Assembly: GCA_000969725.1 (NCBI GenBank)
Contig: JXSR01S032097.1
Source of the DNA: Ophiothrix spiculata
Lineage: Eukaryota > Echinodermata > Ophiuroidea > Amphilepidida > Ophiotrichidae
DNA length: 27,424 nt
Reading direction: 5' to 3' (one strand)
Under the pieces are notes generated by a model. It saw only the letters and a list, made by a program, of their open reading frames with translations, did no database searches and was not told the origin of the DNA. How positions within the stretch are numbered: position 1 is the first letter of the stretch; each line of letters starts with the position of its first letter. Of the stretch, positions 12,501-24,500 are shown in pieces. Position numbers and translations under genes: made by a program.

Positions 12501-15500
12501 AAATATGAATGGTGCATATCCTGTCACAGCTCGATAGAAGCAAGAGACGCGGTCTATTTCCATTGGTTTTTCTCCAGCAGATATCATGGCTAAGTCAACA
12601 AACACCTTTAACTGCTGGGCAACTATTGGAAAAGAAATATTAGAGTAGATTCAGCTAAAAGGAATTCACTTGACAGGTATATCCCATTATTCCCCCCCCC
12701 CCAAAAAAAAAAAAAATAATTGATGCAGTTAACAACAGGGTTAGCTCACTGGTCCAATGGCACACTAGTCCATAGACTGGCAAATCCAAAGGCTCACTAA
12801 TCCAAACACATATATTCAATTGGGTAAATGTTGTTTGTAAAAAGGCTTGCTATTCAAAAAAACCTCATCAGTCTTAAGTCTTGCAAGTCTAAATACTAAA
12901 ACAGGCTTTCCAAGGCTTTGAAATGGGGAGCTAGTATGAATTATAAAAACATCTCACTAGTCCAAATTTCTAAAACAGGCTCTCTGGTCTAATTGAGCTC
13001 CCGAGTCCAAATTTTGAAAATGACTTGTTCTAGTCCTAATCCTAATGAAATGTAAAGCCTCCATTTCTCCATTTTACAAAATCAAAATTCAGTTTTTCAA
13101 ATATTTATTTTTCTGTGATTTTCCATGTTACGAAAAATCACATATATATAAATACCCAATATGTCAAAAACTTGCAAGGTAACAAATTAAATTTTAGCTA
13201 TTTGACATATCCAGGTAACTCTATCGGCCTCAGTGAAATTGCATAGCCGTAGTAAGATGACCGTGGGGGTTTCCTGGGGTGGGTAAACTTGGGTCTAGCT
13301 TGACAAAGGCATATTATTTACTTGAGGATTGATTTTAGAAGTTTCAATATTTTACTTATTGTTTTCCGTATTCGCAGAAAAATGAAGGCCTCATCCCTAA
13401 TCCTATGGATATGGGGTGCATGTTCTATTCTATAAATTGCGAGATAAGATGCATTATTTCTACTTCTACTGTGTTACTCAGCAATGTCCATAAGTCTGGA
13501 TTTAGACGCCGCGGACTTTGGAAATGTACATGTACTGTGAAGGTGCCAATTTGGTGCTGCTATATACATGTGCGAGTAAAAAATCCAAGGGTCTAATGAT
13601 GAGCTGCTACCACTGCACCTCAGTTCTTGGAAAAAATGAATATTGGTAGAGCTGTATGCAGCTTGGAATGAGTTGGTACCTCTTTGGATGGTATGATCTT
13701 GTAGAAGATGGAGCCATTGGTGTTAGATAATGGTCGGGAATTGACTGCGACAAGGTGATGATGGTCTAACATTCAAAAGCATGTAAATAATTTTACCACA
13801 ATAGTTTTTTACAAATACCTTGGATTTCTTTCTTAATCCAGTTGATAAGTCCTTTGCACATAGCAAGCTCCCTAAGACAGTCCACCTCCTTCTGACCAAA
13901 ATTCTTAAGTGAGTCTGCTGCCCGAATCACTGCCTCATTAATAACCTCTAGTGGGTGCCGTTTGAAGTTTTCCGTATTCTGTAGCAAAAAGTATTTCAAA
14001 GAGGCACTTGCTAACTACTAATACCATATACAAATAAAATCCAGCAAATACTAAATGAACCAACGCACGCTATTGTACGTCATCATGGGTGTTGAACGCC
14101 GACGGACGTCTGAGGAATAGCTCTTGAGGCTATCGCACAAAGAATGTATGCTGACTTACAGGACCGTATATCATACATAAATCATACAACCTTCACCCAT
14201 GGCAAATGCGAATCATATAATAAGCATGAAAAAGGCTTGTAAGGCCAAGAAAAAAAAATATGTCTCAGAAACCGTTTGCAAACAAATTAAGTAAATTAGC
14301 TTTGTGGTATGTGATTTTTTTTTTTTTTAACGCTCTAAAATTTTGATCACCCAACTTACGTGTGTGACGTGCCTCAGGGAGGGGGGTACTCAGTGGAAAG
14401 GTAGGCATACGGACACATGGCCAAGAACGGTTTCATTTTTGACCTTCCTGATTTACCAAAGGCCCCTCAAAAATTTGAAAAATGGTTTATGTAATGGATG
14501 GTTGCATTTTTCAAAAACAACCCTTTTTATGACCAATTTTTCATTTGGTTTACCTATCTGTTGCCAAATTGCGATTTTTTATTCCCATGTACATTGTTAA
14601 AATATACTGAACGGTCAAAATATCGGTTGTTTAAGTCAAAGTGGTTTACAAATGGGTAGCAATTTTTCACTTCCTCAGGTTTACAAAATGGGTGGTAGTC
14701 AAAAACTTTGGCCATGCGTCCGTACTCAATTGAAATCTGAGTACCCCCCCCCCCNNNNNNNNNNNNNNNNNNNNNNNNNNNNNNNNNNNNNNNNNNNNNN
14801 NNNNNNNNNNNNNNNNNNNNNNNNNNNNNNNNNNNNNNNNNNNNNNNNNNNNNNNNNNNNNNNNNNNNNNNNNNNNNNNNNNNNNNNNNNNNNNNNNNNN
14901 NNNNNNNNNNNNNNNNNNNNNNNNNNNNNNNNNNNNNNNNNNNNNNNNNNNNNNNNNNNNNNNNNNNNNNNNNNNNNNNNNNNNNNNNNNNNNNNNNNNN
15001 NNNNNNNNNNNNNNNNNNNNNNNNNNNNNNNNNNNNNNNNNNNNNNNNNNNNNNNNNNNNNNNNNNNNNNNNNNNNNNNNNNNNNNNNNNNNNNNNNNNN
15101 NNNNNNNNNNNNNNNNNNNNNNNNNNNNNNNNNNNNNNNNNNNNNNNNNNNNNNNNNNNNNNNNNNNNNNNNNNNNNNNNNNNNNNNNNNNNNNNNNNNN
15201 NNNNNNNNNNNNNNNNNNNNNNNNNNNNNNNNNNNNNNNNNNNNNNNNNNNNNNNNNNNNNNNNNNNNNNNNNNNNNNNNNNNNNNNNNNNNNNNNNNNN
15301 NNNNNNNNNNNNNNNNNNNNNNNNNNNNNNNNNNNNNNNNNNNNNNNNNNNNNNNNNNNNNNNNNNNNNNNNNNNNNNNNNNNNNNNNNNNNNNNNNNNN
15401 NNNNNNNNNNNNNNAAAGTTGAAAATTTGACCCCATAGGAAAGGTCGGACGACGGGGTCACCATTGACACTTTTGATCGCTGGTCCAAGATGAACAATTT

Positions 15501-18500
15501 GACACCTCAACCTTTGAAATAGGACAAAGTTGAAAAGTTTACCTTTCTTTTGACCTTTGACCCCAAGTGAGTGGTCGGACGACGGAGTCACCATTGACAC
15601 TTTTGATCGGTGGTCCAAGTCGAACAATTTGACACCTTAGCTTTTGAAATCGCACAAAGTTGAAAATTTGACCTGTCTTTTGACCTTTGACCCCAAGGGA
15701 GTGGTCAGACGACGGGGTCACCATTGACACTCTGGATCGGTGGTCCAAGACGAACAATTTGACACCTTAACTTTTGAAATCACACAAAGTAGAAAATTTG
15801 ACCTTTCTTTTGACCTTTGACCCCAAGGGAGTGGTCGGATGACGGGGTCACCTTTGATCACTGGTCCAAGACGAACAATTTGACACCTTAACCTTTGAAA
15901 TCGGACAAAGTTGAAAAATAAGAAACATTTTATGCAAATTAGGTACTTAAGACTCAAGAGTGATTGACTGTAAATATCAACCAAAAATCAAAATATGTGG
16001 CCAAACTTGAATAAAATGATTTTTCTTATATGTTTGTCCATCGATAGTCCTTTGACCATTAACAAACTAAATGATAATATTTTTCTAATTTTCTGTTGGT
16101 TTCCATGGCAACGGGCCAATTCCTTATCTTGGTAATTTAGGGCAAATTTAAAGATTTTCAAAATTTTCAAGGTCAAAATATCAAGATTTTGAGTCACCCA
16201 TTGACCTTGAAACTATTTCTCTGAATATTTCTTTGTACATGCAAGCATTAGCATAATGTCTTATCTACATTTTAGAAGCAACAAAATAATTGAATCTCGC
16301 GTATATGGAATGTACCATTAATTTGAAAAAGGGGTATTTTTTCATTTTTCAGATTTGTCAATTTTGGGGTAACTTTAGAAGCTTATAACATGAATGGTAA
16401 CACTTTGATTGATTTCAAATTGTGTAGTTAGGTAGAGCAGACATTATCTGTTAGTTATAAAAAGAAAACAGTCTGGGTAATGGATTGACCTATACAGGGT
16501 GCTGCCAGAAACTTTGTCATTTTTCACATATTTAGAATACCAAACATGCACCATTTATAACCATTAAATACAAATTTTATAGCAATCATGTTACATGAAC
16601 ACTACCATTACAGGATTTGTTATATGTAGATGCCATATATGGTGGCATATTTAAACCCGATTTGGGGCTTATTTAAGTATTGCCAGTTTCCCTCCCCCGG
16701 TTTTCAAATTCAAGATGGCCGCCAAAATAGCCGATTTTCATTCAAATCAACCAAAACAGCTTTTAGCTGGCTGATATCATAAATAATCAACAGGAAAAAA
16801 CATTTTTGGTTACAACAAGATCATTTGCCCCCTATTTGTATTGTATGCCTGTAGCAAAATCAAAATGGCGCCTGTTCTTAGATTCAAAATGGCCGCCAAA
16901 ATATGTTTTATGCACAAAAATGGGTAAGAGGCACTTCAAAATAGTATCAAAACCACCAAATGATCAAAATATTCGATGGAAAATGGCTTTGATGGTAGCA
17001 ATAGTAGCATTTTTCTCACATAAGGGCGTTAGCATGTTTTTAATCCAATATAGAGCCTGTTATGAGATCCAAGATGGCCACCAAAATACGATCTTAGACA
17101 AATTGGGTTAAACATGCTTTTAAACGGTGCCAATCATATGAAATGTTCATGATAATTGATGAAAAATGGTCTTGGGGGTAATTTCTTCCAAAAAAAGGTG
17201 TTGGCATATTTAAAATTTAATATGGAGCCTGTATTGAGATTCAAAATGGCCGCCAATTAACGATTTTATGTGCAAAAATGGATTAGAGACACTTTAAAAC
17301 AGTATCAAATCCACCAAATGTTCAAAATATTCGATGGAAAATGGCTTTGAGGGTAACAATAGTAGCATTTATTCTCAAGTAAGGGTGTTAGCATGTTTCA
17401 AATTCTATATGGAGCCTGTAAAAAGATTCAAAATGGCCGCCAAAATACAATTTTATGCATGAAAATTAGATAAGACACTTTTAAACCATATCAAAAACAG
17501 TAAATGTTTAAAATAATTGATGGAGAATGGCTTTGCGGGTAACTCTAGGGGAGTGTTTCTACACAGATATTTTTGTTAGTACGTTTCAAAATACTTATAA
17601 TTTTTCAAAGTTGCTTATTCATTTTCTTGCATAAAAATGTATTTGACGGCCATTTTGGTTCAAAGTACAGGCTCCATCATTGACTTTAAACATGCAAACA
17701 ACATTATAGGAAGAAATATTCCTATTGTTACCATCGAACTCATTTACCATCTTTTATTTTGTACATTTGATATTTTTGATATCCTTTCAAACTCATCTCA
17801 ATCTATGATTATTTTGTGCCTAAAATTGTATATCAGTGGCCATTTTGGATCTCAGTACAGGCTCCATATTGGATATGGAACATACTGACACCCATATTTG
17901 AGAAGAAATATTCTTATTGTGACTCAAGAAGCCATTTTCCATCAGTCACTTTGAACATTTTGTTTTTGAAATAGTTTCAAAGTCACTTTTTTGAGCATAA
18001 ACTGATATTTTGGCAGCCATTTCAGATCTCAGAACAGGTTCTAGATGGATTTGAAACATGCTAGCACCCTTATTTGAGAAGAAATGCTATTTTCCATTGA
18101 ATTTTTTGGAACATTTTGGTGGGTTTGATACTGTTTTTAAGTGCCTCTAACCAATTTGTGTACATAGAACATATTTTGGCAGCAATTTTGAATCTCAGTA
18201 CAGGCTCCATATTGAATTTGAAACAGGCTAACACCTTAATTTGGGAAAAAATTTGGGATCTAATGTGAACCCTCACAGCCATTTCCATCGAATATTTTGA
18301 AGTGCCTCTAACCTTTTTTGTGCCTAAAATCGTATTTTGACGGCCATTTTGATTTTGAACATTTGTTGGTTTTGATACTGTTTTGAAGTGCCTCTAACCC
18401 ATATTTGCGCATAAAAATAGATTTTGGCTGTCATTTTGAATCTCAGAATAGGCGCATTTTGATTTTGATACAAGCTTACAATACTAATAGGGGGCAAATG

Positions 18501-21500
18501 ATCTTGTTGTTTCCTGCTTATTATTACTGTATCGGCCAGTATAAAAGCTGTTTTGGTCGATTTTAAGGAAAATCGCCTATTTTGGTGGCCATTTTGGCGG
18601 CCATCTTGAATTTTAAATATGCACATGAAATAATTGAGAGGCAGATGTATTTTTCATAGCTCTGAAAGCCATTTCCCTATAATAATTGTGAACATAAAGT
18701 GTTTTACAGGATACTTTTAGGCCATTATAATGAAAATCTTGTATTTTGGCGGGAATTTTGGTGGCCATCTTGGATTTCTCGCTTGAGGCCAGTTTTTATT
18801 TTGGGAACATCTGAATTGTGTTTAAGGTTCATATATTATGTGATCTTATTTTAATTTAGTCCATTTTTCATGCTTTTTTACTTCCCAAAATATGCCGTGT
18901 TAACCATATCTCAAAATAGCAAATATACAAAGATTTGCGGCAACACAAGTGAAACCAAAATATATTGCCCAAAGGTATTTACTTTTTATTTAGTTATACA
19001 GAGGCCAATTAACATATATTAGCAAGAACAAATCAATTCAAGTGTTACCATAGGCGTTCTGAAGCTCTAAACTTAGGCCAAAATAATAGAGTTTTCAAAA
19101 AATGTAAAAACACCCATATCGAAAATAAATGGTACGGTCCATTCCTGTGCCCGACCAGCAATTTTATGCTTTCATTTTGTTTATAAGTCTTCCATCTATC
19201 TTGCATAAAAGGTAAAATTTAATTTTCATATTCTATGTTAGAGCTACTAATTTCAACTTTGTGCTCATTTTACGGTAAAAAAAGTATGAAAATTGCCAAA
19301 ATTGCCAAAATTATAAAAATTGCCGTTGCTATGGCAACAAGATAAAGATAACCAAATTTATACCGTGTGTGTTAGTTTCAACCAAAGCCCTTTCATTGTG
19401 CACATTTTAAAGAAAATCTTTTTTTTTTTCGTGGCCACCTGAAAGTCCATATTTGTAGTCAACTCCTCTTAATTAGCATATTTTGCCCTCAAATTGCAGC
19501 TGACACAAGCGCAGCTCTATCCTCACCTACCCACCAAATTTCATGAATGTAGGGTGCAAGGTTTGTAAAATATGCCATTTAAACCATTTTATGCATAAAT
19601 TATGCAAATTAGGTACTCTATTAGCATATTTTGTGCCAAAATTGTTGCTGGATCCAGTTGGCTCCGGGTCTACCCCGTCACCAAATATCATTAACGTAGG
19701 GCATGTGGTTTCTGAGATTTGCTCCGGACAAAATTCGTGGACGGCGGACAGAAAATTGGAATGCTATGTCTCTTCCTGAAAATTTTCAGACGAGACAAAA
19801 AAGAGAGAGATAGACCGGCACGTAGCTCTACGTGCTAAAAGTGGCCTAAGTGGAAATAAGGGCAGAGGTCTATTGAGAGTAATGCGCAAAATGGATGGTA
19901 ACAGACGTAGCAGGATTAATCACATGTTAAGTTTGTTTGAGGAATTGTAAAAGGAAACTCATTTTAGCATATCCTACAATAACAGGTGGCATTTAGTGCT
20001 AGTATTGTTACACAAAAAAATAGATTTTATGTGATTTGAGGTATAAACTTGGTTATTGTCCCATGTATTTATTCTTTTTACATGGATGTAATTCATGGAA
20101 ATACACATTCCAAGATCAAGATTTAGCCTATAAATGTTAGCATTTTAATCTGATATACTCTTATCATTACAAAAATTACTTTTCTGATGGACGGTGTATG
20201 GCCATAAAATGTAACATAAGCAAAAAGATGATTATTTTTCCACCTTGAAAATGAATTAATTGCAAGCTATATATCTTTTACATATTACCAAAATTAATAA
20301 TTTAAAGCCAATTTCCAAAATATCCCAAGTCTATTTCTGTTTTACAAACAAACTATGTTTTTAAGTGAATATTATGTTTAAAGGACAAAAAAGGGCATTT
20401 CTGTCCATCAAATAAATGTAACATTAGTAAGTTAGCATGTCTCATATCTTCAGAATATATAAGTGTCAATGCTCAAACCTTTACTACATCTTTCTTCCAC
20501 AAACACTGACATTAATTTTGAACACCAAAATTGTTAAGTATATGTCAAATAAAAGGTATACAAAAAAAAAACACATAATCTGCTATAGAACTGGTAGCAT
20601 CTCTCATGAAATATGCCATAATAGATGCAAATTTTGATTACATTTTAAACAGATCAGGATCAAGCATTGTAAAGTCCAAATAATAATTTCATGAAAATTC
20701 TTGATGAAGTAAATGAAAGAAAAACTTACTACTGTATTAAGCATCTCCATTGGCTTGAAATTTCCCTTCAGGGCAAAAGCAGCCTGTATTTTCAGTATCT
20801 CTCCTGCTGCCTGGGCCTGTTGCTGTACACGATAATAGTCCTGTATCCGTTTAAGTGTAGGTTCTATCCATGTAGGATTCTGATCTTGTCCAACCCTGGT
20901 CAGCATTTGCAACTCTGTTTGTAAGATATCTGGTCGTTCTTGGATGTCCTGAAAATGGTAATCCACCTCTCCCAGAGTTATGGATTGGGTGCGAAGCTTG
21001 GTGAGGATTTCAACTAAGTGGTTGTTATATACTGGAGCAAACACGTTGTTGAACATCTCCAGAATTGACAGCATTGCAGCAGGTCTGCTTTGTCGAACAG
21101 CCACAGCCTGTATCTTCATCAACCTGGCAGATAAATTTTTTGATAAGGGGCATAATCATCGATAATCGCCTTCTTCCAGTGACCAAAGTCTTTTACAAGT
21201 GATGACCTAAAGTGACATGATTTTTTATGGATAACAACATATGACACAATTCTAATTGATTAAGTTCATTATGAAAATAGGGTGCAAGGTTTATGTTGAA
21301 ACTTTAGATATACTTAAATGTGTTTGAACCACATATGCATGAATTATTCATTTCCATCTATGTACACATCGAATATTGAGATTTTGAGATCATAGCCAGC
21401 ATCTAAATATTGAGGGCAATATTTCTGCTTCCATTTAAAGTGCACTATGGGATTTCATAAATGCGTATAAACTAATACCCTTTTCATTATCCACAACAAT

Positions 21501-24500
21501 GGTATCAAAATGTCCTCTACAGGTGACCATAGTGTAAATACTTTACATTTTTACCAGTCATGGGTGTTGCAGCTTTAACATACTTAAAATCATCCCTATT
21601 TGAACAAGTGCTACGATCCATCAATCATTTTGCCGGTCACTCGTGGAGGCAAAAATTAAGCCGGTTGCTGGCAGGAGACACAAAAGACCCTTTTCAAATT
21701 TTCAAAAATTCAGATAATGGACTTCAATAATTTTCATTATTAAAAACTCTTGAAAAAAAGTTATATCAATAAAGTTATTAACTCCATTCGTAGCCCAGTT
21801 TCAAACGACAAAAGTATTTGTAACGGTTGATTACATCTGACGGTATACTTTAAAATCAAAATTTATGAAACACTTCCAGTCATATAGATGCTTGCATGGA
21901 CTTAAACTCTATATTTAAAAACAAAAAATGAAAACATACCCAACTCATAATTAAAGAAACAAAATCTGTACAGGTTTTTTTTGAGAGTTGATATTGCAAT
22001 ATCCTACCTATAGACTTCTTAAATAAGAATATGTTTGGTTGCTCCAAAAAAAAATTGTAAAATTGAATAATTACTTTTTGAAGACTCTGCTTTCTTGAAT
22101 GTCATGCAGTTGTAGAAGCATGGCTTGTACTTCTTCTGGATGAGAGAAGAATGTAATATCTGGCCGGACCCCTGCCCCAGGTTGGCTGAGCATGATTGGG
22201 TTACACACTTCCTTAAGTTGGAGCTCCTCCATGTTTGTTTTAAGCTTTTCATTAAGAAAATCATGATCCACTGCAAAAAGAAACAAGAGAATTTAAATTT
22301 AAAAAAACACGTAAGGGCATGTATTCACAAAAGTCATTCCACAATCTTAAAATAGAAATAGTCCACAGCCCAGGACTAAAGCTGGTTTCAGACTATCCTG
22401 TCGTTCTATCGTACGACCAGCGTGACGTCAAAAATTTGACAAACTTTGACAAACTTGACCTTGTCGTACCTCCTTGCCGTACGACAAGCAGATATATCGA
22501 TTACCCTGTCGTGATGGTCGCAACGACATGATATTTTGAGTTGGAATAAATTTAACTTTTCTTGCAACGGACCATTGCGGCAAATATGCAAATGTGCCGT
22601 GCTACAGTACGACAACTCAAAATTGCAAATGTTTGTTGTGTGCCGCAATGACAGCTAGTTTGAAACCACCTTAACTTAGATTTTACAAAGCCTGGAATAA
22701 GTAGTCCATGAAATAACTTTATATTAATTCTTGGTTTTTGTATACCACATGATGACAGCATCAAATAGGCAGTGGGAACCTGGACCTGGACAGTGTATAT
22801 TATAAATGCAATATGCATGTGTGACCTAAAAAAAAAAGCAAAAAGCACACCATAGTGTGCAAGGTATGTTATACAAATATTTTCTGCTTATTAGAGTAAT
22901 GGTGCAAAATACCTGCCCAAGATGGCTACAGACCATGAGCCTACTTATGCCCTACACCAAAGAGAGTAGGCCCTGGGGATAAGAAATTCATTCTGTCAAG
23001 AACTTAGTGGACACGATTCTCAATTATCCAGTTCAAAGGTTTCCATAAAAAGTTATTATCAGGATGGCAGATATCCAGGAATATTTTATGTCATGTGATC
23101 TAGTTTCAGCCAATGAAATGACTATATATAGAATATTCTTATGTGTTATATAAAAAAGATATTAAAGTACTGCTTAATATTCAGGAGTGGTTACATCTAT
23201 TGAAACTCGGTGATCTGGAGATTGCAGGACTTCCTTGCGTTAGCACATGGGAAAATAGAGGGTCCTGCAATACCAAGAGTGTTGCAAACAAATATATTTA
23301 ACTATCCCCACATATTTTGTTAACATGAGTAAGTTTTAGACTCAACCTTGATAAATACCTGGAGGAATGATAGCACAGACTGTCACAAGAGTCTCGTTAA
23401 GCTTCCTCTGGTGTTGCAATTCTCCCAGCTCCTTCTTTCTGGCATTCAACAACCTCACGATTTGCTTTGTGTGATCGTCTGCCTGTCTCTTCTTCTCAGA
23501 TGCACTCACTGCTTTGTCATCCACGTCACTGCCCTGTTTCACAAGTGATATCTTGTAGAGTTCTAGGAACTGCTTCAAGCAACTTGCTTCAGTGATTAGA
23601 TTGAGTTGGCCGACTTGAATGCTACCATCTTGCACAGCAGCAGAGAAAGAGAGAAAGATTTGCTTTGCCATGTCAAGGAGATGTGTGGCTTCTTGAGAGA
23701 GAATCTTGGCAAAACCTGTATCGTCATCACCTACAGGAGGATAAGATAAAATTTACACATTAATATAATTTAGTTTGAGTGTGATGATAGATGACAGGCA
23801 AAACAATAAATATTATCTTTTATTATCTAAGTATTCACCAACCACTTCATAAAGGTGTAGGCTCCCATTTCAGCATGTGTATAATGTTGATCTTTACCTC
23901 TGGAATGCATTTTCCTGAGGATTAAACCTTAAATTTCTTCTTATTTACTCTTCATTGGCAAAAGAAAGCATGAAACTCTGGGGATGAGGCTGTTACATAA
24001 GAAATGGAAAATAGGTATACCAATTAATTTTACATATTTAAAGAACTTTTGAAACTTTGGATTTACAATCATGCAGAAAAATATGGGCTTTAATTTGACA
24101 TAAAAAATGTACTGTTTTACGATCTTGAAACTATGATAGGATGATTTCTTACATTTTACCTTTTAAGAATTGTATATACAATGACATGATGCAAAAATTT
24201 TGAAAGGTTTTGAAAAAAATGGAATGATGTTGAACATGTCCATGCCCCATTTAAGTTTATATCATGATTACAGTGATTTGAGCCGTGCAAAAGTATAATA
24301 TCATGATTACAGTGATTTGAGCCGTGCAATAGTTTGTTCCATTGTACGGCATGAAACAAACCTGTGTGATATCATGATATAAAACAAATATTGAATGCCT
24401 ATGCATGTGCAATAATATACAAAATATATCATTCGTTCAAACTTGAACTGATCCATTTCACTCGTCAGGGTATAGAAAAAAATTCAACCTTTCTGGGAAC

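Noticed and set aside
14554..15627. Long open frames (up to 357 codons) across the gap on both strands
   Set aside because: They are mostly unknown bases; the readable parts are the translated 130-bp satellite.
16806..17111. Open frame of 101 codons in the foldback
   Set aside because: It lies wholly in the aaatggccgccaaaata repeat and encodes repeat-derived text with no domain.
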